A DNA stretch of 64,000 bases, from assembly GCA_038322815.1 (NCBI GenBank), contig JBBQGG010000004.1, positions 23,869 through 87,868 on the forward strand. The letters are read 5' to 3'. Origin of the DNA: PALSA-1296 sp038322815. GTDB taxonomy: Bacteria > Bacteroidota > Ignavibacteria > Palsa-1295. Below are positions 15,326-23,747 of this stretch, piece by piece. How positions within the stretch are numbered: position 1 is the first letter of the stretch; every line of letters begins with the position of its first letter. The translations under genes and the position numbers were made by a program. The notes under the pieces are model-generated. The model made no database searches and had not been told where the DNA came from. It saw only the letters and a list, made by a program, of their open reading frames with translations.

Positions 15326-16477
15326 CTACTCAAACACATGCGGAATAAATCTTGAGGTGTTCGTCGTGATAAGGCTATCGGATTCGCGAATGCCTATTCC
15401 TGCGGGCTGCTGACCGATGATCCAGCTTCCGATGACGGGATAATTTCCATCAAAATTCGGAAGAGGGCAAAGTTCTTGGACGATATATCCTTCCTTGCCG
15501 TAATCACCGGGAGTTTTCGCATCTATGCCCGAACCTTTGAGAGTAATATTTGCACCTTCGCGGGAGAAAAGCGGTTTGATAGCGCATTTATCCGCTAATT
15601 TTATTATTGCATCGTCGCCACTGAAATACGCCGGGAGCAGATTTTTATGACCGGGATAAAGCTTCCATAAGATCGGAAGAATACCTTTGTTCGAAAGCAG
15701 CATTTTAAATGGCGGCTCAAGCCAGCAAGTGCTTGTATTCACGGTCAAGAATTTACTGAACTCTTCATTATCAGCAGTCATCCATTCCCAGGGATAGAGT
15801 TTGAAAAGATTTTTAATTTCATTTCCATCCAGATCAGCCCAGAGATTTCGTTCGTGATCCCATCCGATATCGGACATATCCATGAAGAACGTTTTATATC
15901 CGGCTTGCTCGGCAGTATCGCGCATATATTGCACCGTTACGCTATCTTCAATGCTTGACTGCATACAGGCAAAATGGATCGTGTTCGGATCTTTTAAGTA
16001 GGGGCGCAGAAAAGTCCAATACGCAATAAGTTTTTCGTGAATGGAATTGAACTGATCTTTTGATTTATCGAATTCCTGAAGCCAATACCATTGAATAACG
16101 CTTGCTTCGAGCAGACTTGTCGGAGTGTCGCCATTGAATTCATAAAGCTTTGCCGGAGATTTTCCATCATAGCGCAGATCGAACCTGCCGTAAAGTGCAG
16201 GATCTTCATTATCCCATGAGTTGATAATGTAGTCTTTCCATTTATCGGCAATACCCAATTGCGCAAAAAGATTATTATCGATCACATGCTGCGCGGCGGC
16301 AAGGCACATATCGTAAAGCTCGGAGGTTACGGCTTCAAGTTCATCAACTTCACGCGAAGAAAATTTATAGTATGCGCGTTCATCCCAATAAATTGTATCG
16401 AGGCTATGATAGAGAAAACCTAACTCTTCAACTTTTTTTACCCAATCGGTACGAGGTTCGATCTTAATTCGCTGCAT
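15326..16477 (-). CDS. Glutathionylspermidine synthase family protein
   Basis: A 383-residue ATP-grasp ligase of the YgiC/YjfC type. The N-terminal pre-ATP-grasp part has YWDERAYYKFSSREVDELE and GRFDLRYDG. The middle has YEFNGDTPTSLLEASVIQWYW, the family signature (E. coli Gsp synthase reads similarly). The C-terminal part ends with PLFSREGANI and GSWIIGQQPAGIGIRESDS. Stand-alone members lack the amidase domain of the E. coli bifunctional enzyme, and their substrate is unknown. Here, as in E. coli ygiB-ygiC, a small lipoprotein gene (16543-16890) lies directly upstream on the same strand, which suggests a conserved envelope-related partnership. Confidence 0.88.
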   Translation of the reverse strand: MQRIKIEPRTDWVKKVEELGFLYHSLDTIYWDERAYYKFSSREVDELEAVTSELYDMCLAAAQHVIDNNLFAQLGIADKWKDYIINSWDNEDPALYGRFDLRYDGKSPAKLYEFNGDTPTSLLEASVIQWYWLQEFDKSKDQFNSIHEKLIAYWTFLRPYLKDPNTIHFACMQSSIEDSVTVQYMRDTAEQAGYKTFFMDMSDIGWDHERNLWADLDGNEIKNLFKLYPWEWMTADNEEFSKFLTVNTSTCWLEPPFKMLLSNKGILPILWKLYPGHKNLLPAYFSGDDAIIKLADKCAIKPLFSREGANITLKGSGIDAKTPGDYGKEGYIVQELCPLPNFDGNYPVIGSWIIGQQPAGIGIRESDSLITTNTSRFIPHVFE

Positions 16478-16491
16478 AATATTATATTTTT

Positions 16492-16540
16492 CGTCATTCT
16501 CAGTGGAACGAAGCGGATCGAAGAATCTGAGCTTTCATTG
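16492..16540. repeat. Interspersed palindromic repeat, family B (partial copy)
   Basis: cgtcattctcagtgg, aacgaagcgga and gaagaatctgagctttca match the left half of the complete family B element at 59836-59924. Only one arm is present here. It lies between the lipoprotein and glutathionylspermidine-synthase-like genes. Confidence 0.7.
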
Positions 16541-16542
16541 AA

Positions 16543-16890
16543 TCAAGCTCCGACTCCATGTGCCATTCCGTTGCCGCCGAAACCCCCTCTGCCGATCGAG
16601 CCATGTGCCGAAGCATGCCCTTGACCATATCCGCCATAACCGCTATACATACCGTAACCCATGCCTCCGCCATAATATCTGTGATAACCAAATCCATCAA
16701 ACATCCGGCTGATCAGATAATACCGTAAAAAACCGTGATCATAATGCGTGTACATCATTCCTGAATCACGACTTGTGCCTGCCCAGCTATACTCATCGTA
16801 TGGATTCGGCTTGTGTTCCTCTTTGCCGCCACATGCGCCAAGCGCAATAGCAGAGAGAAGTGTCAGAGCGATCGCTTTGCTTTTTTTCAT
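16543..16890 (-). CDS. Gly/Tyr-rich small lipoprotein
   Basis: 115 residues with a lipoprotein signal peptide (lipobox LSAIALGAC). A short linker follows, then a tail very rich in Gly, Tyr, His and Met (YYGGGMGYGMYSGYGGYG). This low-complexity tail resembles that of the YgiB-type lipoproteins that accompany YgiC-like ligases, and the order lipoprotein then ligase is the same here. It starts directly after the stop of the preceding lipoprotein gene, so the three form one operon. The biochemical role is unknown. Confidence 0.75.
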   Translation of the reverse strand: MKKSKAIALTLLSAIALGACGGKEEHKPNPYDEYSWAGTSRDSGMMYTHYDHGFLRYYLISRMFDGFGYHRYYGGGMGYGMYSGYGGYGQGHASAHGSIGRGGFGGNGMAHGVGA

Positions 16891-17238
16891 TCAGTTTCTC
16901 AAAGAATCGACCTTGAAAAGAATATCGTATTGTTTATTTACTTGGTTGTACCCTGCTTCTTCTTCTTCTTCATCGGCAACGTTCACAACTTCCGTTCCGA
17001 GACTTGGCAATGTGTCGGAGGAAACAATAAGATGCTGATCCTGCTTATTTTTTAGAAAAATATTTTTCTCTAATTGAAAGACGGTGCGCCCATCAGGAAG
17101 AGTTTTTGTATGAAGCAAAAGCTCGACTGCATTTTCCTTGAATACTTGCGGCGGCTTATTTTGATTAGGATCTTCTTTTTTTGCGCAGCCTGAAAATATT
17201 GCAGCGAAAAAAAATGATAGGAGTATAAAAGTTTTCAT
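16891..17238 (-). CDS. Small lipoprotein of unknown function
   Basis: 115 residues. Signal peptide with lipobox FAAIFSGC, then a charged linker (AKKEDPNQNKPPQ). The rest of the exported domain is short (ENAVELLLHTKTLPDGRTVF) and carries an acidic run DEEEEEAG near the end. No family is recognised. The stop codon abuts the start of the Gly/Tyr-rich lipoprotein, indicating co-transcription with it and the glutathionylspermidine-synthase-like gene. Confidence 0.7.
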   Translation of the reverse strand: MKTFILLSFFFAAIFSGCAKKEDPNQNKPPQVFKENAVELLLHTKTLPDGRTVFQLEKNIFLKNKQDQHLIVSSDTLPSLGTEVVNVADEEEEEAGYNQVNKQYDILFKVDSLRN

Positions 17239-17276
17239 TTCAATGAAAGTGTGAACAAAATGTTTTAGTATGTAGC

Positions 17277-20174
17277 TTACTTCAATTCATCTCTTTTCTG
17301 AACTAAATATTTATACTCCGGCGGCAACTGATCTTCAGGAACGCCGAGCATCTTGATCGCTTCGTCATATTTTGCTGCGGCACTAGCTTTATTACCTGAC
17401 CGCACAAGTTTCAAAGCCTGAGCTTCTGCCGTTTTGACTCCGAATGTTCTCGTGTCGTTAGTCGCTTTAGCCAGTAGAGAATAAAGACTGATGGCTTCAT
17501 CATATCTTCCGATGATAATATCAAGACCTGCGCGCATAAATTGCAATTGTAAATGAGTGCGTTCTTGGGCTTCACTGCCTCCGGCAGTATATTTACTGTC
17601 GCGCTCATCAAGATTTTTCATTGCAAAATTTGCATACCGTATTGCCTTTACCGAGTCACCGCACTTCATGAAATCTTCAGCAACGATATCGAAAAGGATG
17701 TCGTCAGTATTCACGATCTCCGGCGGCAGCAGATTATCCATTCTATTGAGTGCATGCAATGCTTCCGCTTTATCCCCTTTCTGAAGTTCGAATGTTACGA
17801 GCTTTAAGAAAGCCAGATAATAACTTTGCGAATACGCCCCATCGAGATAACTATGATGCGCTTTCGGATCGTTATATGTCCGGATCAGCATTCCTTTATG
17901 CGGCTCCTGATACGGTGTTGAGGGCGGATTATAAAAATACTGCTTCAAGCGATCTTCAAATACCGGACCGCCGTAATCGGAGCGGTACTCCGGATGAGGG
18001 TCAGGTGTAACTCGTAATGCCATGCCTTCGGAGACAAGATATGGATCAAGACCTGAGCGATAATTATCCGGAACTGAGGTTGAAAAATAGATCGGCCTGT
18101 CATTAATATTATTTTTCAAAATATCGACGATAAGCTGATCGCTGACTGTGAAAATATAATTCTTCCCGTCACCGAATGTGCCGGTTTGATTCCAGTTCAG
18201 AGTTGCAGCACCTCGACTTGAATCTCCGGTTATATAGCGCACTGCATCGGCGCTGATCGGCACGGTCTGATTCTTTGGTGTACCTTGATCGTAATGTGGT
18301 GCAAGGGGTGAATCCTGCGATAATTGCAATGATGCATCGGTAAATGAAGTGAGCGCAATTTTCTTTGCACCCCATGGTGATTGATTTTTTAACGCATCGA
18401 TATACCATCCGATATTCGAAAGGGAAAGCTGAACAATACGCACATCACGCCGGATAGAATACACATCCTGCAAACACCAGAGAGGAAAGGTATCATTATC
18501 GCCGAAGGTAAAGAGAATCGCATCTTTCTCGCAGCTTTGCAAAATATTATATCCGTAATCGAACGGAATATAATTTCCCTGCCTCGAATACTCTGCCCAT
18601 TTCGAACTCTGCTCGAAACTCTTGCCCATAGCAAGCCCTGCAAGCCCAACGCATTGGTTCAGAGGTACAAGAACAAGCGCTGCAAGAAATACTGCGCCAA
18701 GCATTGCCGTATTTCCTTCGCCTGTTGCCACGAGAATTGTTTTAGGGTTTTCCTCATCTGCACCCGATTTTTTCTTTGCGCGAAGAATTTCCATCACACC
18801 CGTTGCGCCGATGCCTATCCACATTGCATAGACATAGAATGCTCCCACATAAAAATAATCGCGTTCGCGCGGCTGCGGATCTTGTTGATTCTGATACCAT
18901 GCCGTCAACCATCCCAGCATAATAAATGCTGCAAGAAGCGTTAGTGCTCGTTTTTTATCTCGTCTGAAATGCCAATAACATCCGAAAAGCCCGAGTAGAA
19001 ATGGAATCCCAAAAGTTTTTGACCAATCAACTCCCGCATCTTGCTTATCATTTTCACGACCGATGAAATTCCATTCGAGATAGCGGTTATACATGTGGTC
19101 AGTCTGGTAGCGCCAGAAGAAATCCAGATCACTTGTATAATTCGTCCAGGTCGCACCTGCTTTTTGTCCTTCATCGTTCACAGCTCTGCGTGGAAATGGC
19201 GGGCGGTAGCCGTATTGATCACGGTTGATAAAACTCGTCAGGCGCGCAAGGGTCTTCGGTGCATTTTCATTCATCGGCGGATTCTGGTTTGCCCGTACGA
19301 CCATCATTAAGTATGTTGAATATCCGATGAATAAAAGGATACAAGCCCAGAAGCTGAGATTCAGAAGAGGTTTTTTCTTTTTCTGCGAATACCAGATTCC
19401 ATAGATCGAGCCGCCAAGAAGGGCGATGGCAATAATTTTGCCAAATCCATCAGATCCAAGCCATTCGATGATCTGCGAAAGTACGATCTTATAAGCAATA
19501 AAAAATGCTGCAATTGATGCAGCAACCATGCCAAGCCAGGAAGCCGTCGTAACCTGAAAGCGTCTTCTATAATAGATCAGCATGAAGCACGGAAAGATCG
19601 TGATCAGCGCAAGTTGATGGACACCCATTGATAGCCCGATAACGTATGCCACAAGCAGCAGATATTTTTCCGAATGCTCTTCATCTGCATGATCGTACCA
19701 GATGAACATCAGCCATGGAATCAGCGCAATAAAAAAAGTGCCAAAGGAATAGACTTCGCATTCCAGCGCATTGAACCAGAAGCTATCGGTGAAGCAATAT
19801 GCAAGTGCGCCGATGAGTGCGCCGCCAAAATGCGTGAGGATATCAGCCGTGGATTTCGGTTCGCCGCGCCAAAGTTTGATGATGCGCACAAGCGTTAAAT
19901 AAAGCAGAGTCACCGTTCCGGCAGAGGCAAGGACGGCAAAAAGATTGTAGCGGGCAACGGGATCAGCCATAGTCGGCAAAATCATCGCTATGCGCCCGAC
20001 GATAGTCCATAACGGCGAACCAGGTGGATGCGGAATTTGCATTGCCCATGCAGCCGCGGCGAATTCCCCGCAATCCCAAAAAGGAATCGTCGGCTGCATC
20101 GTAATAAAGAAAGTCAGAAAGGCTACGAGAAAGGCGAAGCCTGCAAAAAGATAATGGGTTCGTTTCAGATTCAT
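17277..20174 (-). CDS. DUF2723 family membrane protein, second paralogue
   Basis: A 965-residue protein from the ATG at 20174 (MNLKRTHYLFAGF). It closely follows the paralogue at 11070-14240: FFITMQPTIPFWDCGEFAA, HPPGSPLWTIVGRIAM, about a dozen membrane helices, FTFGDNDTFPLWC, and a TPR-like tail. It is a probable GT-C glycosyltransferase of the envelope. The same frame stays open upstream to 20450, but that stretch only translates a palindromic repeat (20261-20417) and has no family similarity, so the shorter start is chosen. Compared with its paralogue it has a shorter loop after the mid-protein helices. Confidence 0.85.
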   Translation of the reverse strand: MNLKRTHYLFAGFAFLVAFLTFFITMQPTIPFWDCGEFAAAAWAMQIPHPPGSPLWTIVGRIAMILPTMADPVARYNLFAVLASAGTVTLLYLTLVRIIKLWRGEPKSTADILTHFGGALIGALAYCFTDSFWFNALECEVYSFGTFFIALIPWLMFIWYDHADEEHSEKYLLLVAYVIGLSMGVHQLALITIFPCFMLIYYRRRFQVTTASWLGMVAASIAAFFIAYKIVLSQIIEWLGSDGFGKIIAIALLGGSIYGIWYSQKKKKPLLNLSFWACILLFIGYSTYLMMVVRANQNPPMNENAPKTLARLTSFINRDQYGYRPPFPRRAVNDEGQKAGATWTNYTSDLDFFWRYQTDHMYNRYLEWNFIGRENDKQDAGVDWSKTFGIPFLLGLFGCYWHFRRDKKRALTLLAAFIMLGWLTAWYQNQQDPQPRERDYFYVGAFYVYAMWIGIGATGVMEILRAKKKSGADEENPKTILVATGEGNTAMLGAVFLAALVLVPLNQCVGLAGLAMGKSFEQSSKWAEYSRQGNYIPFDYGYNILQSCEKDAILFTFGDNDTFPLWCLQDVYSIRRDVRIVQLSLSNIGWYIDALKNQSPWGAKKIALTSFTDASLQLSQDSPLAPHYDQGTPKNQTVPISADAVRYITGDSSRGAATLNWNQTGTFGDGKNYIFTVSDQLIVDILKNNINDRPIYFSTSVPDNYRSGLDPYLVSEGMALRVTPDPHPEYRSDYGGPVFEDRLKQYFYNPPSTPYQEPHKGMLIRTYNDPKAHHSYLDGAYSQSYYLAFLKLVTFELQKGDKAEALHALNRMDNLLPPEIVNTDDILFDIVAEDFMKCGDSVKAIRYANFAMKNLDERDSKYTAGGSEAQERTHLQLQFMRAGLDIIIGRYDEAISLYSLLAKATNDTRTFGVKTAEAQALKLVRSGNKASAAAKYDEAIKMLGVPEDQLPPEYKYLVQKRDELK

Positions 20175-20260
20175 TAATATAGATGAATTTAGAACTTCAA
20201 AAATACGATGAAGAGTCGAGGAGGTTACAGAAAAGGGGTTTGTGGAAGAACTGCCAACGG

Positions 20261-20417
20261 TGTCATTTCGAACGGACTCTGACACGCCCGAAGGGAGTGG
20301 CAGAGGTAGAGAGAAATCTATAAATAAAAATAATACCATACTTCCGTGAAGAAATAATAAGGATTTTATCTTTACTAAAGATTTCTTACTCCGGCTACGC
20401 CTCCGTTCGAAATGACA
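20261..20417. repeat. Interspersed palindromic repeat, family C
   Basis: tgtcatttcgaacgga on the left and tccgttcgaaatgaca on the right, with inner agagaaatct / agatttctt arms, make a 157-base imperfect palindrome. It fills the gap between the divergent DUF2723 and marR genes. It is the only copy in this window. Confidence 0.8.
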
Positions 20418-20434
20418 TATTCGGAATTTTCGCA

Positions 20435-20472
20435 TTATACGTAACAACATCTAATGTTTATACGTATATTTG
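20435..20472 (+). promoter_or_regulatory. Probable marR promoter with two TATACGTA operator half-sites
   Basis: TTATACGTAA at 20435 and TTATACGTAT at 20458 are two near-identical palindromic motifs 23 bases apart. The second merges into TATATTTG (20465-20472), a Bacteroidota-type -7 box only 5 bases before the marR ATG at 20477. This would give a nearly leaderless transcript and a site for autorepression. Confidence 0.5.
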
Positions 20473-20476
20473 AATT

Positions 20477-20926
20477 ATGGAAATCGGCAAAGAAATAAAA
20501 CAGAGCAAATTCAGCAGTGAGTTTCAGAAGCTCATGATCAATCTTGGCTTCACTGCAAGCTGGGCGGAACGTATTACGTCGTCCAAGCTGAAAAGCTTTA
20601 AGCTGACACCACAGCAATTTAACATTCTGCGGATTCTGCGCGGACAGCACGGCAATCCGGCAACAATAAATTTGCTGACGGAGCGGATGATCGATAAAAG
20701 CTCGAATGCTTCGAGGCTTGTCGATAAGCTTATCGCAAAAGATCTCGTCAGCCGCCGAGAATGTCCTTCAGATAGAAGGCAAGTCGATGTTTCTATCACA
20801 AAGAAAGGGCTTGATCTTCTTGCAAAGATCGATAAAGAGCAGGAAGAATGGGTAAAAGAATTCAAAGGACTTTCCGTTGCCGAGGCAAAAGAGCTGAACA
20901 AATTGCTCGATAAATTGCGGGGATGA
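20477..20926 (+). CDS. MarR family transcriptional regulator
   Basis: 149 residues with the winged helix fold of MarR. The helix-turn-helix region is LTPQQFNILRILRGQ ... INLLTERM, and the wing carries the family signature (DLVSRRECPSDRRQVDVSIT). The protein ends in a dimerisation helix (ELNKLLDKLRG). MarR proteins of this type often control a following doxX or yceI gene; here the next gene is a truncated doxX. Two TATACGTA sites overlapping its promoter suggest autoregulation. Ligand unknown. Confidence 0.92.
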   Translation: MEIGKEIKQSKFSSEFQKLMINLGFTASWAERITSSKLKSFKLTPQQFNILRILRGQHGNPATINLLTERMIDKSSNASRLVDKLIAKDLVSRRECPSDRRQVDVSITKKGLDLLAKIDKEQEEWVKEFKGLSVAEAKELNKLLDKLRG

Positions 20927-20998
20927 TTTTTTATGTATAGGCGCAGTTGCAATTTTTGCATCTGCATGAATTAACCATATTATATAGGAGAGCTACGT

Positions 20999-21178
20999 AT
21001 GAAACTATTGACAACAACGATTGCGCGTATTATTTTTGCAATTCCATTTGCAATATTTGGTATAATGCATTTGACCAATGCCGATAAAATGGCAGGATAT
21101 GTTCCTATTCCCGGCGGAGCGTTCTGGGTTTCATCCGCTTGTTATGCCATGGATTACACCCGAAGCATCTACGACTGA
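20999..21178 (+). pseudogene. DoxX-like membrane protein, truncated
   Basis: The start at 20999 (tataggag upstream is a plausible ribosome site) gives a first membrane helix (RIIFAIPFAIFGIMHL) and NADKMAGYVPIPGGAFWV, which is the start of a DoxX family protein. After FWV the frame runs into unrelated residues and stops at 59 codons; the remaining three helices of the roughly 130-residue family are missing. The following 200 bases contain no DoxX remainder, so a deletion is more likely than a simple frameshift. It follows marR on the same strand. Confidence 0.6.
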
Positions 21179-21378
21179 CCAAATAATTGAGCAAGGAAGT
21201 AAATGCCCGTCAGGTGCGCTTACCTACTTTATGAATAGCGAAAAACCGGAAGAACAACGGTAGCCGCAGACTTTAGCCTGCGCTCCCAAAATAAAGTTGA
21301 AGCAATGCCGTATGGCACACGTGAACTGTCGATGATGGATGATGAATAGGTGAAGAAAGCAGTTCACGCTTCTAAAGG

Positions 21379-21405
21379 CGGTGCGGAGCGATCCGCACCG
21401 TTTTT
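21379..21405 (+). terminator. Intrinsic terminator
   Basis: Perfect 9-base stem CGGTGCGGA / TCCGCACCG with a GCGA loop, followed by TTTTT. It ends plus-strand transcription from marR and the doxX remnant just at the hemW stop codon. The minus strand lacks a T run, so it acts in one direction. Confidence 0.85.
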
Positions 21406-22552
21406 AATTTTTATTCATTAACCGTAATACCACGGCATCACAGAACCGATAACCTTTTTTGCTCAGGCGTAAATAATTACCGGCATACTCAACCATGCCC
21501 TCCTCTATTAACATCGGAAGTTCTTTATGAGTGAGAAGGTCTTCACCGAATACTTTTTTGAATGAGGGAAGATCGATACCTGTTGCTCGAAGCTGGACGA
21601 AGAGAATTTCCGTTCTTCTTTTTTCGATAGAAAGTTTTTCGGAATTAATACGTGGCAGTTTTTCTTCGACGATCATTGCTCCATACTGATCAAGCGATGA
21701 GATATTCCATGCACGCATCCCTCCAAGGAATTCATGCGCCGAAGGACCGAAGGACACGTAATCTTTATTGCCATCCCAATACACAAGATTATGATGCGCT
21801 CGTTTTTCGTGACTCATTGCATAATTGGAAATCTCGTATTGCTCATATCCAGCTTCAGCAAGCCTTGTCTGAACCATCTCGAATAATTCTGCCGCTTCTT
21901 CCTGCTGCATTTCGCCAACTTGACCGAGCTTTACCAATCTATTGAGCGGTGTTCCCTCTTCGACGGTGAGATTATAGGCACTTATATGATCAGTGTCAAG
22001 AGCGAGCGCTTCATCAATCGAGTATGAAAGCTTTTCTTTCGTCTGATTCGGTAATGCAAACATTAGATCAAGGCTGACATTTTCGAATCCTGCTTGCCGT
22101 GCAAGCTTGATCGCAACCCGCGCTTCATCGGCATTATGAATGCGCGATAGCCATTTCAATTCATCTTCATTAAAAGATTGAACTCCAAAGCTGAGGCGGT
22201 TCACGCCAAGTTTTTTATAAGCCGAAAGTTTTTCTAATGTAACTGTTCCGGGATTACATTCAAGAGTAAATTCAAGATCCTCAGCAATAACAAAATATTT
22301 TTTTATCTGTACGATGATGGAGGATAATTCTTTTGGAGAGAGCAATGAAGGCGTGCCCCCTCCAAAGAAAATAGTTTTAAGATTGCGACCTTCGAGTTCA
22401 GGATGTACCTTTATTTTCAGATCGACCTCTTTATTGAGTAAGTCGACAAATTTACTTTGCGAGCTTCTGTCCTCAATAGAATAGAAATCACAATAGACAC
22501 ATTTTGTATCACAGAACGGAATGTGGAAATATGCGGATAAATCTGAATTCAT
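21404..22552 (-). CDS. hemW: Radical SAM heme chaperone HemW
   Basis: A 382-residue radical SAM protein. The [4Fe-4S] cysteines are C14, C18 and C21 in CDTKCVYCDF, followed by FFGGGTPSLL, the SAM-contacting GGGTP. VNRLSFGVQSFN and YNLTVEEGTPL are typical HemW. HemW binds heme and delivers it to membrane-bound respiratory proteins; it was formerly annotated as oxygen-independent coproporphyrinogen oxidase, but true HemN has an extra N-terminal cysteine pattern not seen here. The C-terminal HemN_C domain is present (RTEILFVQLRATGID). Transcribed in the same direction as lepB and lepA. Confidence 0.93.
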   Translation of the reverse strand: MNSDLSAYFHIPFCDTKCVYCDFYSIEDRSSQSKFVDLLNKEVDLKIKVHPELEGRNLKTIFFGGGTPSLLSPKELSSIIVQIKKYFVIAEDLEFTLECNPGTVTLEKLSAYKKLGVNRLSFGVQSFNEDELKWLSRIHNADEARVAIKLARQAGFENVSLDLMFALPNQTKEKLSYSIDEALALDTDHISAYNLTVEEGTPLNRLVKLGQVGEMQQEEAAELFEMVQTRLAEAGYEQYEISNYAMSHEKRAHHNLVYWDGNKDYVSFGPSAHEFLGGMRAWNISSLDQYGAMIVEEKLPRINSEKLSIEKRRTEILFVQLRATGIDLPSFKKVFGEDLLTHKELPMLIEEGMVEYAGNYLRLSKKGYRFCDAVVLRLMNKN

Positions 22553-22562
22553 AATTCTAAGC

Positions 22563-22624
22563 AGTGGAGCGGACCCTTAGTCCGCCAGCAAAGAAGACGA
22601 GCGAACTAAGAGTCCGCCCCACTG
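22563..22624. repeat. Inverted repeat between hemW and lepB
   Basis: cagtggagcggacccttagt on the left pairs with actaagagtccgccccactg on the right around a 20-base centre. It fills the whole gap between the lepB stop and the hemW start. A smaller structure of the same kind (gtgggac/gtcctaccca) is at 37689-37715. Confidence 0.8.
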
Positions 22625-22628
22625 AAGT

Positions 22629-23594
22629 TTAGTGAACTCCGTTAAGAATTCTTCCCCACCGGATATTAAATTTTTGGATTTCATCGGGGTCACCTTCGCC
22701 GGGTGAGTATGGCGGATTGAACATTGACCAGTAAATAAAGAGCGCATTGCCGACAACATTATCAACAGGAGCAAAACCCCAATACCGTGAATCGAGTGAG
22801 TTATCACGGTTATCGCCCATCATCCAAAGATAATCGCGTTCAATGGTATAACTTTTCACCGGTTTTTCATCAATGAGAAATGTTCCATTTTCTCCAAGGC
22901 GAATCGCATGTCCTTCGCGCTGAATGATCACAGCCCAAGCATCATAGGTTTGTGCATCAAGATTAATAACATCGCCTTTTTTTGGAATGCGGATCGGTCC
23001 GTAATTATCGCGATTCCATCCGTTATTCCCTCTTGGGAAAAGATTACCTCCGGGCTCTACCATTCCCTTGCGCATCGTATCGTTGCTTGCTATCATGTTC
23101 TCCGGATTTTTCATCGGTGTACTGTTTACATATACCTGCTTATTCCGGACTTCGATCGTATCTCCGGGAATGCCAATACAACGCTTAATATAATTTACAT
23201 TTTTCTCAGGAGTCGTGAAAGTCACTTGATCACGGTTGCCGGGAAATTCAAATACGACAACGTCGCCGCGGCTGACGTGGAATGTATTAACTCCGATATG
23301 CGGTATTTCAATATTTGTAAAAGGCAGATATTTCGGTGTCTTAAAACTATAGGCAAGTTTATTAACGAAAAGATAATCGCCGACAAGAAGTGAGTTTTTC
23401 ATCGAACCTGTTGGAATGCGAAAGGCTTCGACGAAGAACGAGCGAATACCAATGGCGATAAGTGCTGCAATAAGTATCGATCTCCAGAATCCGTCTTTTT
23501 TCTTTATCGGTTTCTTCGTTTTAGATATAGATACGCTTCCACCATCTTTACGAATTTCCTCTAACGTTCTTGTTCTCGACTCGTTTTTTGCCAT
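22629..23594 (-). CDS. lepB: Signal peptidase I
   Basis: Inner-membrane serine protease that removes signal peptides of exported proteins. 321 residues with one membrane helix (SILIAALIAIGIRSFFV, about 39-55). The catalytic serine is in PTGSMKNSLLVGD (Ser64) and the catalytic lysine in NYIKRCIGIPGD (Lys137). WMMGDNRDNSLDSRYWGFAP is box E. The 36-residue cytoplasmic tail is basic. The insert between boxes D and E is longer than in E. coli-type minimal enzymes, as is common in this phylum. It lies between lepA and hemW on the same strand; the lepA-lepB link is conserved in many bacteria. Confidence 0.95.
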   Translation of the reverse strand: MAKNESRTRTLEEIRKDGGSVSISKTKKPIKKKDGFWRSILIAALIAIGIRSFFVEAFRIPTGSMKNSLLVGDYLFVNKLAYSFKTPKYLPFTNIEIPHIGVNTFHVSRGDVVVFEFPGNRDQVTFTTPEKNVNYIKRCIGIPGDTIEVRNKQVYVNSTPMKNPENMIASNDTMRKGMVEPGGNLFPRGNNGWNRDNYGPIRIPKKGDVINLDAQTYDAWAVIIQREGHAIRLGENGTFLIDEKPVKSYTIERDYLWMMGDNRDNSLDSRYWGFAPVDNVVGNALFIYWSMFNPPYSPGEGDPDEIQKFNIRWGRILNGVH

Positions 23595-23618
23595 AAGTAT
23601 TTGTTACTTGTTTTTAGA

Positions 23619-23741
23619 GTGTCATTGCGAGGAGTCCGCCTGCGGACGACGAAGCAATCTCCTAAATCGTGGTAGAGCTTAACATGCTACAATCTATTAG
23701 GGGATTGCTTCGCCGGGTTAAAGCCCTTCTCGCAATGACAC
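23619..23741. repeat. Interspersed palindromic repeat, family A (copy 2)
   Basis: GTGTCATTGCGAGGA ... cgaagcaatctcc ... ggggattgcttcgcc ... CGCAATGACAC, located between lepA and lepB. The ends match the copy at 1151-1292. Confidence 0.85.
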
Positions 23742-23747
23742 CAAATT

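Noticed and set aside
20175..20450. N-terminal extension of the second DUF2723 protein by 92 residues
   Set aside because: The stretch only translates a palindromic repeat and has no DUF2723 similarity; the ATG at 20174 matches the paralogue start.
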